A stretch of 64,000 bases of DNA from assembly GCA_900318255.1 (NCBI GenBank), contig ONJX01000004.1, positions 84,860 to 148,859 of the forward strand. The letters are read 5' to 3'. The position numbers and the translations under genes are program-made. The number at the start of each line of letters is the position of its first letter. The first letter of the stretch is position 1. This DNA is from an uncultured Prevotellaceae bacterium (lineage in GTDB: Bacteria > Bacteroidota > Bacteroidia > Bacteroidales > Muribaculaceae). Below, piece after piece: positions 1-8,515 of this stretch. The notes under the pieces are model-generated. The model did not search any database, was not told the origin of the DNA, and saw nothing but the letters and a program-made list of their open reading frames with translations.

Positions 1-449
1 TCAACTGACTTTAGGGCCTCATTGACAAATTTCATTATTTTTTGTTGGCCCTCTTTGATGTCTTTGGCATATTTGGGATCTTGCATCATCTTGAAGTATG
101 CCGTGTTGAAATCTTTATCTTCACCTTTCTTCTTATAGAACTCTTGAAATTCCTTTTGGATTTCGGTGAATTCTTTTTGAATGTTAAGTGCATCTTCTTG
201 TGTGTTGATTTTTTTATAAAAAGCAATCACGTTTTGGGTTAACGCCTCTGCGTCTTTGTCGATGTCGCCAGTGGGGTGTATTTCTTTCACTTCATACTCC
301 ACCTCATCTTCCACATCTTCTTTATCTACTTTCTCGCTTTTGCTGCTGTCGCTACTGTCGTCGTGTGAGCGACTCTTCTTTTCATCGCAAGAAGTGAAAG
401 CCAACGCCAGGGCGATTGCCATAAGGATTGATAATAATTTAATCTTCAT
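1..449 (-). CDS. Small lipoprotein of the tandem array, copy 1 (3' end outside window)
   Basis: The frame opens at 449 and runs off the left edge without a stop, giving at least 149 residues. The N-terminus is a lipoprotein signal with lipobox LAFTSC and acceptor Cys21, followed by a Ser/Asp-rich low-complexity linker. A short motif PTGDIDKDAE then matches the [PS]G-x-x-x-KDA motif of the five genes upstream of it. The C-terminal part is charged and helical (EFQEFYKKKGED). It is most like copies 2 and 3. The function is unknown; it is probably anchored to the outer or inner membrane facing the periplasm. It is the last gene of the minus-strand array and lies behind the hairpin at 501-548. Confidence 0.8.
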   Translation of the reverse strand, partial: MKIKLLSILMAIALALAFTSCDEKKSRSHDDSSDSSKSEKVDKEDVEDEVEYEVKEIHPTGDIDKDAEALTQNVIAFYKKINTQEDALNIQKEFTEIQKEFQEFYKKKGEDKDFNTAYFKMMQDPKYAKDIKEGQQKIMKFVNEALKSV

Positions 450-500
450 AATATAATGATTCTTAGGTGTTTGTTGATTGGTTGTCGTTGTTTTTAAAAA

Positions 501-548
501 AGAGTGTTGCATTAACTGTTTAGAAAGTAAACACTAATGCAACACTCT
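501..548 (-). terminator. Intrinsic terminator between lipoprotein copies 2 and 1
   Basis: An inverted repeat, AGAGTGTTGCATTA paired with TAATGCAACACTCT, is followed on the minus strand by a run of T. It lies just after the stop of copy 2. Almost the same hairpin recurs at 1125-1177. Confidence 0.75.
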
Positions 549-593
549 ATATGATTATCTAATGATAGTCAAAAAGAAAAGTAAGATAATAAA

Positions 594-1064
594 TTATCCC
601 TTAGTCTCACTCATGAGTTTCATGACTTTTTCCATCATCTGATTCTGAGCGTCCTCCAACTGCTTCTTGATCTCTGGGTCATTCTCCAGATCCTCAACAG
701 CTTTTTGGAACTCTTTCAGCTTATCCTCGCCTTTCTCTTTGTAGAAGTCCTCATATTTCTTCTGGAGTTCATCTACTTTATTTGAGAATTCCTTCTCCCA
801 CTTATCGGCGTCTTCTGCAGTCTTGAGGTTGCTTACGTCAACATTCTTCATGAGGTCAATCATCTCAGTGGCGCATTGTTTTGCATCGGCAGCAGCATCA
901 CCAGTGGGCTCAAAAACTTTAGCCTTCTCCTCTACTTGCTCGCTCTTGCTGGCGTCGCTGGCGTCGCTGGCGTCGCTCTTTGAAGCAGCAGTCTTGTTGT
1001 CGCATGAGGTGAATGCCAGTGCTACTGCAGCGGCCATGATGAAAGATAAAAATTTGAATTTCAT
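594..1064 (-). CDS. Small lipoprotein of the tandem array, copy 2
   Basis: A 156-residue protein with signal peptide and lipobox LAFTSC, Cys21. A linker of repeated Ser-Asp-Ala triplets (about residues 27-40) follows, then PTGDAAADAKQCATEMIDLM. The last 100 residues are strongly charged and predicted helical. The stretch QCATEMIDLM and the later KKYEDFYKEKGED are shared word for word with copy 3, so the two are recent duplicates. No catalytic motif is visible. It is a predicted periplasmic-facing lipoprotein of unknown function. Confidence 0.85.
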   Translation of the reverse strand: MKFKFLSFIMAAAVALAFTSCDNKTAASKSDASDASDASKSEQVEEKAKVFEPTGDAAADAKQCATEMIDLMKNVDVSNLKTAEDADKWEKEFSNKVDELQKKYEDFYKEKGEDKLKEFQKAVEDLENDPEIKKQLEDAQNQMMEKVMKLMSETKG

Positions 1065-1124
1065 AGTGTGTTGTTCTTGAATGATTTGTTAATTGTTGGA
1101 ATTAAATGAATGTTTTTAATGAAA

Positions 1125-1177
1125 AGAGTGCTGCATTTGCTGTTTAGAAATTAACGTAAACCCTAATGCAACACTCT
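1125..1177 (-). terminator. Intrinsic terminator between lipoprotein copies 3 and 2
   Basis: AGAGTG(C/T)TGCATT arms flank a loop that contains TGTTTAGAAA, as in the hairpin at 501-548. A T-rich stretch follows on the minus strand. It appears to have been copied together with its gene. Confidence 0.7.
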
Positions 1178-1229
1178 GTGTGAAATGATTATCTAAAGAT
1201 AGTCCAAAAAAGAAAACTTGCGAGGAAGC

Positions 1230-1598
1230 TTATTCAGATTTAGATTCTTCGCCCATGATTTTGGTGACGTTTTCCATCATCTTGTTCTGGGCATCCTCAA
1301 TCTGCTTCTTGAGCTCAGCGTCGTTCTCCAATTTGGCAACTTCCTCATTGAATTTCTTGAGCTGGTCCTCGCCTTTCTCTTTGTAGAAGTCCTCATATTT
1401 CTTCTGGATAGCCTCTACTTCGGTCTCGAGGTTCTTAACATCGTCGAGAGTCTTGATGTCTTTGTTCATGAGGTCGATCATCTCGGTGGCGCATTGTTTA
1501 GCGTCTTTAGCTGGGTCACCGCTAGGGCCACTGCTGCAAGCAGAGAGCATTACAGCCATTACAAGTGCAAATGCAAAAGATAAAAATTTAATCTTCAT
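1230..1598 (-). CDS. Small lipoprotein of the tandem array, copy 3
   Basis: A 122-residue lipoprotein; the acceptor is Cys21 in MLSAC. It lacks the Ser/Asp linker of copies 1 and 2 and goes directly into GPSGDPAKDAKQCATEMIDL, then a charged helical region with KKYEDFYKEKGEDQLKKF. Copy 2 aligns over nearly its full mature length. The function is not recognised; sequence and position place it in the same family as its neighbours. Confidence 0.85.
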   Translation of the reverse strand: MKIKFLSFAFALVMAVMLSACSSGPSGDPAKDAKQCATEMIDLMNKDIKTLDDVKNLETEVEAIQKKYEDFYKEKGEDQLKKFNEEVAKLENDAELKKQIEDAQNKMMENVTKIMGEESKSE

Positions 1599-1835
1599 AA
1601 TAAAAAATTATAGTTTAAAAAATTATGCCTACTCCCTTTAAAGCGGTTCGGCTTTTTCTTGTTAGTTTCTTTATCAGGTTAAACAATATTTGTGTGGTCG
1701 ATAGTAGTGCCGTTCATCTGCTATTTTCTTGAGTGGTGCTTACAGAGGTGGCAATGTTGTGGCAATGCTGTCTCTCCTCTCTGGGCTCATGAAAAAGTCA
1801 TGTATCTTGAGAAAAGCAGGAGGCTGTGCTATCGG

Positions 1836-2198
1836 CTATTCTTCGTCCTCGTCGCGGTCTCTGTCTTTCCTCATCTTCTTCTCGGCCTTTTCAATGCGCT
1901 TTTGGGCGTCTTTGAGCTCGGCCTTGTTTTCTCTCTTAAAATCTTTTTCTACAGCGTTCTCGAGTTTATCTAATTTCTTCTTGAACTTCTCATATCCCTT
2001 ATAATCGCCTTGGTCGGCATAGTATTGTGCAAACTCCAGCAGTTGCTCCATCTGCTTGATGCGTGTCTCTATAGTGTTCTCGGCTAGCCCCTTCAAGAGC
2101 TCGGCGTCTTTTTTGGGTGTTCCGCTGGGATTGCTGCAAGAGAACAGCAATGGTAGCCCCATGCATGCTAGCGTTGCTATTAAAAAGTATTTTTTCAT
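1836..2198 (-). CDS. Small lipoprotein of the tandem array, copy 4
   Basis: A 120-residue lipoprotein with acceptor Cys21 (LLFSC) and the array motif NPSGTPKKDAE. An acidic/basic helical region ends in a cluster of alternating Arg/Asp/Glu residues (RDRDEDEE). It belongs to the subgroup with copies 5 and 6, which share a Tyr-rich segment (AQYYADQGDYKGYEKF here). The function is unknown. About 110 bases separate it from copy 5. Confidence 0.82.
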   Translation of the reverse strand: MKKYFLIATLACMGLPLLFSCSNPSGTPKKDAELLKGLAENTIETRIKQMEQLLEFAQYYADQGDYKGYEKFKKKLDKLENAVEKDFKRENKAELKDAQKRIEKAEKKMRKDRDRDEDEE

Positions 2199-2306
2199 AA
2201 TATAAAAGTTCTATAATTGTTTTTTAATTGCTTTCCTGCTTCATCTGGGCAATAAAGTTCCAGTAGTTGATGAGCAGTTATCAAGAGTGCTGTGTGAAGA
2301 CGTTAT

Positions 2307-2684
2307 TTACTCTTCGTCTTCCTCGTCATAGCTCTCTTCTTCGTCATCATTATTTTTATTCTTCTTGTTGATTTTCTTCTCTAATTTAGCGATTGATTTT
2401 TCCAGGTCTTTGACTTGATCCTCATATTTGTCTTGAAGATCTTTAGTAATATCAAGGAACTCATCTTGAAGCTCCTGATAGGCATCATAATCTTTGTTCT
2501 CGGCATAATATTCGGCCAAGTCAGCAATTTTTTGCTGTGCTTCGAGCTCAATTTTTTGCTGTTCCTCAAAAAGTCCCTGGAATGCCTCGGCATCTTTCTC
2601 GGGGTCTCCGCTCGGCTTGTTGCAGCTGGTGAGCACTGGCAGTGCCAGTAGTAGTGCTGCGGCAATTAGCAAATATTGTTTCAT
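2307..2684 (-). CDS. Small lipoprotein of the tandem array, copy 5
   Basis: A 125-residue lipoprotein, Cys21 in VLTSC, motif KPSGDPEKDAEAFQGLFEE. A coiled-coil-like central region contains LAEYYAENKDYDAYQELQDE, which parallels copy 4. The tail is very acidic (DDEEESYDEEDEE). Length, signal and motif order match the other members. No enzymatic signature is visible. Confidence 0.83.
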   Translation of the reverse strand: MKQYLLIAAALLLALPVLTSCNKPSGDPEKDAEAFQGLFEEQQKIELEAQQKIADLAEYYAENKDYDAYQELQDEFLDITKDLQDKYEDQVKDLEKSIAKLEKKINKKNKNNDDEEESYDEEDEE

Positions 2685-2757
2685 AATATAAATGTTTTAG
2701 TTTTAATTGTTTCTTTTTGCCAGCATCTTGTTTTGCTTGTGGATGCTGGTCGTTTCT

Positions 2758-3132
2758 TTATTTCGTTTCTTGTTCTTGGGTGGTGGGTTCTGGTTTTCCA
2801 GAAAGCTTTTCGCTGGCAGCCTTGTTGCCTTCGTTTATTTTGTCAAACTTGTCTTTGTTGTCTTTTTTGAAATCAACGGGAACGTCGATGGCAACTTCGT
2901 CCACTTCCCTCACAAATTTGTTGTATTGTGTAGAATCTTTCTTGTCGGCATAAAACTGATGTACTTCAAGCTTCTTTTCCTCTATTTTGAGCTTGATTTC
3001 TTCAATGTATTCATAGAGGTCTTTGAAGTCTTCAGCGTCTTTTTGTGGGTTGCCGCTAGGGCCACCTCCACAAGAGGCAATCAAGGGTAGCATGAGAAGT
3101 GTGCCAGTAGCAAACAATAAAAATTTTTTCAT
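2758..3132 (-). CDS. Small lipoprotein of the tandem array, copy 6 (first in the array)
   Basis: A 124-residue lipoprotein with Cys21 (LIASC), motif GGPSGNPQKDAEDFKDL and a charged helical body with KLEVHQFYADKKDSTQYNKF, equivalent to the Tyr-containing segment of copies 4 and 5. It is the most upstream gene of the array, so a promoter should lie in 3133-3260. A candidate -7 box TACATTTG is at 3223-3230 (minus), but I see no good -33 box. The function is unknown. Confidence 0.83.
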   Translation of the reverse strand: MKKFLLFATGTLLMLPLIASCGGGPSGNPQKDAEDFKDLYEYIEEIKLKIEEKKLEVHQFYADKKDSTQYNKFVREVDEVAIDVPVDFKKDNKDKFDKINEGNKAASEKLSGKPEPTTQEQETK

Positions 3133-3599
3133 AATAAAACAAATTTCGTATAATGTTTTATAAAAAGCTGCAAGGTTTATTCTCGGTGCTAATTTAGCGA
3201 CCTATTTATTAAATACTAAATGCAAATGTAGTTAAAATGTATGAAACTGCAAGCATTTTTCTAATTTTTTTTCAACAAATTAATTTTTTTGAATTGCGAA
3301 AAAGAGCGCTAAAGTAGGGTGCAAGTGCTTCTTGTGATGCTATATTGCTGGTAATCAATGTGTTATAGTATAGGGTTGTGTAATGTTATATATTTCTTAA
3401 AAAATCTTAACTATAGTGGCTTGTTGAAGTTGAAAAGTGACGTGTCGCGACAAAAAGAGTAGGCAAAGATGGTGGGTAACTCCCACACTACATCTTTACC
3501 TACTCTGTGATGGGCTATAATGCCAGTGCAGCTTGCAAGAAAAACTACAGTGCTATAGCTATTTGTAGTCAAGTTTCGGTTACTTCCGAAACTTGAAGT
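3133..3599. other. Gene-free stretch with two hairpins
   Basis: There is no convincing ORF. Near the left end it holds the leader of the lipoprotein array. A long imperfect hairpin lies at 3456-3506 (arms AGAGTAGGCAAAGATG and CATCTTTACCTACTCT, one mismatch, with an inner GTGGG/CCCAC stem). A perfect 10-bp inverted repeat (CAAGTTTCGG/CCGAAACTTG) lies at 3570-3595. Neither hairpin is followed by a clear T-run. Confidence 0.5.
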
Positions 3600-3844
3600 T
3601 TGAGTCCCCTTTAAAAAAAATCACACGAATTAAACGAATTATAACGAATTCTATTTTATTGATATAAAGTTTGTTAGATTTGTGTTGTTTCGTTGTTTTT
3701 GTTTGATTTCCGTCAAAAAGTCCATTTTTTGAGTCTGTTGTCCCAAAAACAAGCAAAACATAAAGTCAAAACATTGATTTTTAGTAGCTAAAAATTAGTT
3801 TAATTCGCATAATTAGCCGTTTTTTATTTTTAAAGTGGACTCAA
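3600..3844 (+). repeat. MITE-like element, family A, copy 1 (245 bp)
   Basis: It is bounded by terminal inverted repeats TTGAGTCC(C/A)CTTTAAA and TTTAAAGTGGACTCAA. The left internal part (CACACGAATTAAACGAATTA, then TATTTTATTGATAT) is closely matched, in reverse orientation, by the element at 9598-9743. It has no coding potential. It lies between the 3' end of rho and the lipoprotein array. Confidence 0.65.
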
Positions 3845-3861
3845 TATATGTAGAACGCTGC

Positions 3862-6150
3862 TTAGTCGTTCATTGTGAGTAGTAGCTCCTCGTTGCTGCG
3901 TGTGCGCTCCATGCGGTCTTTGATAAACTCCATGGCGTCGATAGAGTTTCGGTCGCTGAGGTATCGCCTGAGAATCCACATGCGGTTGAGGGTGTCTTGC
4001 TTGAGCAGCAGGTCGTCGCGGCGTGTGCTCGATGCCATGATGTCAACGGCAGGGAAGATGCGCTTGTTGGAGAGCTTGCGGTCGAGCTGGAGCTCCATGT
4101 TGCCAGTGCCTTTGAATTCCTCAAAGATTACCTCGTCCATCTTGCTGCCAGTCTCGATGAGTGCTGTGGCGATGATGGTGAGGCTGCCGCCGTTCTCGAT
4201 GTTGCGTGCAGCGCCAAAGAATCGCTTGGGGCGTTGCAGGGCATTGGCATCGACACCACCGCTTAGTATCTTGCCGCTGGCTGGGGCGATGGTGTTGTAG
4301 GCGCGCGCCAGGCGAGTGATGGAGTCGAGCAGTATCACCACGTCGTGGCCACACTCGACCATGCGTTTGGCTTTTTGCAGCACGAGGTCGGCGATTTTCA
4401 CATGTCGGTCGGCAGGCTCGTCAAAGGTTGAGGCAATCACCTCGGCGTTGACGCTTCGTGCCATGTCGGTCACCTCCTCTGGTCGCTCGTCGATGAGTAG
4501 AATTATCATGTAGGTGTCGGGGTGGTTCTCCGAGATAGCATTGGCGATGTCTTTGAGCAGCACAGTCTTACCAGTCTTGGGCGGTGCCACGATGAGTCCG
4601 CGCTGCCCTTTGCCTATGGGTGAGAACATATCCACGATGCGTGTAGAGATGTTGGGGCGAGTGGGGCTCACAAGGTTGAATTTCTCATTGGGGAACAGTG
4701 GCACGAGGTGCTCGAAAGGAATGCGGTCGCGCACGAAGGCTGGTGTGCGTCCGTTAATGAGTCTCACATCCACGAGGGGGAAGTATTTCTCGCCCTCTTT
4801 GGGAGGCCTGATGGAACATTCCACCACGTCGCCAGTCTTGAGACCGTAGTTCTTGATTTGTGCCTGTGGCACGTAGATGTCGTCGGGTGAGTTGAGGTAG
4901 TTATAGTCGCTAGAGCGCAAGAAGCCATAGCCCTCGCTCATTACCTCGAGCACTCCTATGCCGTTGATGATGCCGTCGAAGTTGTAGGAGATCTCGGCGT
5001 AGGGCAGCTGCGACTCGGGTTGCTGCTGGTTTTTGCCTTTTTTCTTCTTCTGCTGCTTGTTGTTTTGTTGCTCTTTCTCGGCTTTAGGCTCTTGGATGAG
5101 AATTGGAGCTTTAGCGGCCTCCTCGGCAGCGAGGCGTCGCTGTTGCTCGGCACGTCGTGCTGCTTCTTCGCGCTCCTCGGGTGTGCGCGGCTTGAATGTC
5201 ATTGTGCCTGAAGTGAAGTAGCCGCTTTGTCCCTGCTGCTCGCCTTTGTTGTCGCCACGTTTGTTTTTCCTGCCAATGGTGGCGTTGGGGTTGGTGTTAA
5301 AGAGGCTCATGAAGTCGTCTTGCCTGGGGTTGAACACTGGCGACTCTGATTCGGGCTCCACCTCGGTCTTGCTTGGTTGGGCAGGCTCTAAATCTGCTGG
5401 CTGCTCAATGGGTGCTGGTGCGGGTTGCAGCGCAGCCGGCAAGATGTCGGTGGGCATGGGTTGTGGCTCGTAAAGATCTCTGTCGGCTGGCAGGGGCATA
5501 CCGTCGGAGCTTGCTACCTGCTCGCCATAATTGATGGCCTCTTGTGTTGACACGTTGCGCTCAATGCGTTCGCGTCGTGCCCGTTTGGTTTTCTTTGAGG
5601 CTTCCTCGCTTGTGGTGGAGGCTTCATCTTTAGAGTCGGTAGCCGTGTCGGCAGTCTCCAGTCCAGGCAGTTGCTCTTGCTGGGTGGCTTTGGCCTCGCT
5701 CTTGCGTGGACGGCCTCGCTTGCGCTTTGCTGGAGCTTCGGCAGGAGTTTCGCCGGGTGCTGGCTCGCTAGCCGCATCAGCCTTGTCCTTGGGCTCTGCT
5801 ATGGTTTGTGCAGTGTCGTCAGCACTAGCTTTAGTTACTTGAGCAGTCTCGGCTTTTTCTTTCACTTTTTGTGGCTTCTCTTCGGCTTTTTTTACCGATT
5901 GTTTCTTTTTGCTGTTTTTCTCGTTAGTGGGTTGTGTCTCAGCGGTATCGTTGTTATCCTTCTTGGTGCGTCCTTTGCGCTTCTTTGGCTCTTCGGGAGC
6001 GTTTTGCGAGGCATCGATAGCTTGATGGTCAAGAATCTGATAAACTAGGTCTTCTTTGGGAGTAGTGTTAACTTTCTTGATACCCATAGATTTTGCCAAG
6101 TCTTTGAGCTCGGCATTGGTCATAGAACTGAGTTCGTTGATGTTATACAT
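3862..6150 (-). CDS. rho: Transcription termination factor Rho with long disordered insert
   Basis: A 762-residue RNA-dependent ATPase that terminates transcription as a hexameric ring; E. coli Rho has about 420 residues. Residues 1-45 form the Rho N-terminal helical domain. About 46-380 is a low-complexity, Lys/Glu/Ala/Pro-rich insert. From about 390 there is the cold-shock-like RNA-binding domain ([23 protein letters not shown]), then the ATPase core with Walker [14 protein letters not shown] (about 523-535) and Walker [17 protein letters not shown]. The C-terminal region is intact. Large inserts in this place are typical of Bacteroidetes Rho and have been linked to phase separation in gut Bacteroides (family knowledge). 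A leader of about 220 nt follows the promoter at 6379-6409. Confidence 0.97.
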   Translation of the reverse strand: MYNINELSSMTNAELKDLAKSMGIKKVNTTPKEDLVYQILDHQAIDASQNAPEEPKKRKGRTKKDNNDTAETQPTNEKNSKKKQSVKKAEEKPQKVKEKAETAQVTKASADDTAQTIAEPKDKADAASEPAPGETPAEAPAKRKRGRPRKSEAKATQQEQLPGLETADTATDSKDEASTTSEEASKKTKRARRERIERNVSTQEAINYGEQVASSDGMPLPADRDLYEPQPMPTDILPAALQPAPAPIEQPADLEPAQPSKTEVEPESESPVFNPRQDDFMSLFNTNPNATIGRKNKRGDNKGEQQGQSGYFTSGTMTFKPRTPEEREEAARRAEQQRRLAAEEAAKAPILIQEPKAEKEQQNNKQQKKKKGKNQQQPESQLPYAEISYNFDGIINGIGVLEVMSEGYGFLRSSDYNYLNSPDDIYVPQAQIKNYGLKTGDVVECSIRPPKEGEKYFPLVDVRLINGRTPAFVRDRIPFEHLVPLFPNEKFNLVSPTRPNISTRIVDMFSPIGKGQRGLIVAPPKTGKTVLLKDIANAISENHPDTYMIILLIDERPEEVTDMARSVNAEVIASTFDEPADRHVKIADLVLQKAKRMVECGHDVVILLDSITRLARAYNTIAPASGKILSGGVDANALQRPKRFFGAARNIENGGSLTIIATALIETGSKMDEVIFEEFKGTGNMELQLDRKLSNKRIFPAVDIMASSTRRDDLLLKQDTLNRMWILRRYLSDRNSIDAMEFIKDRMERTRSNEELLLTMND

Positions 6151-6378
6151 AATGATAAAAATGATAAATCATGAAAATCTCAATTATGCATGGCTCTATA
6201 GTGGTGCTACTACACAACTATTGCCAATATAAGGCACATAATCGTTCGTGATAGGAAAGGCGATGTGCTTTAGTGATTGAGATGATTTAGAAAAAATGAA
6301 AATGTGGGAATAACACACCTCAAAAAATAGATTAGGTGAAAAGAATTGGTTTTGGTTGTGGTGTGCTAAATTCGCATG

Positions 6379-6409
6379 CAAAGGTAGTAATTTTATTTTA
6401 ATCGGCAAA
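6379..6409 (-). promoter_or_regulatory. rho promoter
   Basis: On the minus strand, TTTG (6406-6409), a 19-nt spacer and TACCTTTG (6379-6386) match the Bacteroidetes sigma-70 consensus. The -33 box is only 4 bases from the -33 box of the divergent promoter at 6414-6445. Confidence 0.8.
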
Positions 6410-6413
6410 TTTT

Positions 6414-6445
6414 TTTGCTCACAATGCGTTTTTGTACTACCTTTG
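6414..6445 (+). promoter_or_regulatory. Promoter of the C45-type peptidase gene
   Basis: TTTG (6414-6417), a 20-nt spacer and TACCTTTG (6438-6445). The start codon at 6468 gives a leader of about 15-20 nt. Confidence 0.8.
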
Positions 6446-6467
6446 GGGCATAAATTTCAACGAAATC

Positions 6468-7598
6468 ATGAAAAAACAGGTATTATTTCTACTCTTGCTG
6501 CTTGCTGGCGGCATGGCTGCCATGGCTTGCACTTCGGCTATAATCTCAGGAAAAAAGACTGTTTCGGGTAGGCCATTACTATGGAAACACCGTGACACCG
6601 GATGCCTTGATAATCGTGTGGAACTAATAAAGGCTCATGATGACTGCTATGAGTTTGTGGCGATTTTTGACGCTGCCGACCCCCTTGACACTGCCGCCTG
6701 GACGGGGTTCAACGAGAAAGGCTTCGCAATCATGAACACTGCGTCCTATAATCTTAACGATGACGATGTGCCCGAGAGCGAAATGGACCGTGAGGGTGTG
6801 GTGATGAAGCTTGCGCTGGAGCATTGCGTCACTGTCGATGACTTTGAGCTGCTGCTGCAGTCGCTGCCCAAGCCGCTGGGCGTGGAGGCCAACTTTGGCG
6901 TGCTCGACGCTCAAGGCAATGGCGCCTATTTCGAGACTGGCAACTACACCTATAAGAAATATGACCTGGCTGAGGTTCCTGGGGGGGTGCTTGTTCGCAC
7001 CAATTTCTCGCACAGCGGCCGCCCCGATGACGGGATGGGATATGTGCGCTACGGCAACGCTAAGCATCTTCTCAATCCTCACACCCAGGCCGGGGACTTT
7101 GAGCCCTGGATGTTTACCGAGGTGTTCTCACGCTCGTTCTATCACAGCTTGCTCGGCAAGGATTTCACCAGCAGCGGCGAGGAGTGGCTGGTGGACCAGG
7201 ACTTCATCCCGCGCCGCATCTCCACAGCATCGATAGTGATAGAGGGTGTTGCTCCTGGCGAGCCTAGTGAGTTGACCACGATGTGGATAGCACTGGGCTA
7301 TCCTCCGTGCGCCGAGACGTTTGCCGCCCGTGTGGGCGTGGCAGGTGGTGTGCCCAGTGTGCTTAATGGCACTGGTGAGAACCACCACAGTCCGCAGTGC
7401 GACAAGGTGCGTGCTCGTCATGCCGAGGTGTTCTCGATAGAGCGTGGCAACGGCCAGCATTACCTCAACCTGAGCAAGCTCTATAACAGTGAGGGCACTG
7501 GCTATTGCCAGCAGCTGGTGAAGAAGAACATGGAGATGTATGAGCGCGAGAATGGGTTGCGCGAGTCAATTAAAAAGCGGCTATTACATAAAAAATAG
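6468..7598 (+). CDS. C45-type acyltransferase/linear amide hydrolase, exported
   Basis: A 376-residue protein. I chose the ATG at 6468 because it gives a normal signal peptide (MKKQVLFLLLLLAGG, ending AMA) and follows the promoter at a sensible distance. Signal cleavage after AMA would expose Cys as the N-terminal residue (CTSAIISGKKT). This fits Ntn-fold hydrolases of the penicillin acyltransferase/C45 family, which use an N-terminal Cys nucleophile; the WKHRDTG that follows is the usual Arg/Asp region. The expected activity is hydrolysis or transfer of an amide-linked acyl group on small peptides or conjugated amino acids in the periplasm; the substrate cannot be told. The next gene begins 3 bases after its stop. 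Confidence 0.8.
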   Translation: MKKQVLFLLLLLAGGMAAMACTSAIISGKKTVSGRPLLWKHRDTGCLDNRVELIKAHDDCYEFVAIFDAADPLDTAAWTGFNEKGFAIMNTASYNLNDDDVPESEMDREGVVMKLALEHCVTVDDFELLLQSLPKPLGVEANFGVLDAQGNGAYFETGNYTYKKYDLAEVPGGVLVRTNFSHSGRPDDGMGYVRYGNAKHLLNPHTQAGDFEPWMFTEVFSRSFYHSLLGKDFTSSGEEWLVDQDFIPRRISTASIVIEGVAPGEPSELTTMWIALGYPPCAETFAARVGVAGGVPSVLNGTGENHHSPQCDKVRARHAEVFSIERGNGQHYLNLSKLYNSEGTGYCQQLVKKNMEMYERENGLRESIKKRLLHKK

Positions 7599-7601
7599 TG
7601 T

Positions 7602-8081
7602 GTGGAAATAAAGGCGTGTTCCATAACCTCGGGCACCTATCTGTCGATACTCTATAGGCTGTTCTTTGTGCGCTGGTGGTGGCTGTTGCTATTGCCGGTG
7701 GTGGTGTGCTTGGGGTTGATTGCCGTTGACACACGTTTCGCCTTTGTGGCGCTGATAGTGGCGATGGCTGTGGTGACAGTCTCGTTCCCATTGCTCTATT
7801 ATTTTGCCTTGACGCAAGAGTCACGCTGGTCAATACTGGAGAAAACTGTGGCGATAGACGAAAAAGGGATGCTGCTCAATTTCACGAGCGATAAAATGCG
7901 ACGGCACCTCATTGCATGGAGTGATATAGCCTCTACCACAGTTTCGAGTCACTGCCTGGTGCTGCGTTTCAAGAAAAACCGTTACACATTTCTCGCTATT
8001 CCTCTCGACGCTTTCTCGGGCGAGGATGAGTTGCGGCACTTTGTCATGTTTATAAGGAAGGGAATAGGGGGGAATTGGTAG
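7602..8081 (+). CDS. Small membrane protein, YcxB-like C-terminal domain
   Basis: A 159-residue protein using GTG at 7602, three bases after the stop of the preceding gene, so the two are probably cotranscribed. Two hydrophobic segments lie at about 14-42 (very Trp/Leu/Val-rich) and 46-68. They are followed by a soluble region with VAIDEKGMLLNF, LIAWSDIAS and NRYTFLAIPLDAF, which has the pattern of the YcxB/PH-like domain found after two membrane helices. The function is unknown. The start is not certain because no ATG exists near the N-terminus. Confidence 0.65.
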   Translation: MEIKACSITSGTYLSILYRLFFVRWWWLLLLPVVVCLGLIAVDTRFAFVALIVAMAVVTVSFPLLYYFALTQESRWSILEKTVAIDEKGMLLNFTSDKMRRHLIAWSDIASTTVSSHCLVLRFKKNRYTFLAIPLDAFSGEDELRHFVMFIRKGIGGNW

Positions 8082-8204
8082 GTGAAAAGCTGGCTTTAGT
8101 CTATTGTGTGCGTCGATTGATGGTTTGGCGTTAAACTTTATCGCTTCATGGTGGTCAAATCAGCAAAATGATTTGATTTATTTATAGCTAACAGATTTAG
8201 AGCA

Positions 8205-8420
8205 ATGAAGAGAAAGAAGACATTGATTGTGGCTGTGCTGCTGTCGATAATAGCATCGGTGGCAGTGACTTCGTGCAGCCCATATTGGTATGACGATGGC
8301 TATTATTATGACTATCCCTACAGGGGACGTCCTGGTCCACCACCACCACCACCCAGGCATCATCCTGGTCATCACCCTGGTGGTCATCATCATCCTGGCG
8401 GCGGACACCATGGTTATTAA
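8205..8420 (+). CDS. Short His/Pro/Gly-rich lipoprotein
   Basis: A 71-residue protein with a lipoprotein signal (VAVTSC, Cys at about 24). The mature part is only Tyr/Asp-rich (YWYDDGYYYDYPYRG), then a polyproline run, then repeated His-Pro-Gly units. The His repeats suggest metal binding or a cell-surface spacer, but this is inference. A strong terminator follows at 8441-8485, which supports a real transcript. A shadow frame on the other strand has no independent support. Confidence 0.7.
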   Translation: MKRKKTLIVAVLLSIIASVAVTSCSPYWYDDGYYYDYPYRGRPGPPPPPPRHHPGHHPGGHHHPGGGHHGY

Positions 8421-8440
8421 TAATGATTGATTAAAAAGGC

Positions 8441-8485
8441 GAGTGGCGCAAGAGTAAAATCTTCTTGTGCCACTCAGTATTTTTT
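8441..8485 (+). terminator. Intrinsic terminator
   Basis: A 13-bp stem, GAGTGGCGCAAGA with TCTTGTGCCACTC (one wobble pair), followed by a T-run. It lies between convergent genes and may serve both. Confidence 0.85.
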
Positions 8486-8515
8486 GAAAAGAGGTGTCTA
8501 TCTAATCTCTGAAAA

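Noticed and set aside
823..1080. Plus-strand ORFs opposite the lipoprotein array
   Set aside because: They mirror the low-complexity coding of the lipoproteins (Ser/Ala/Leu runs) and have no start signals or protein-like features of their own.
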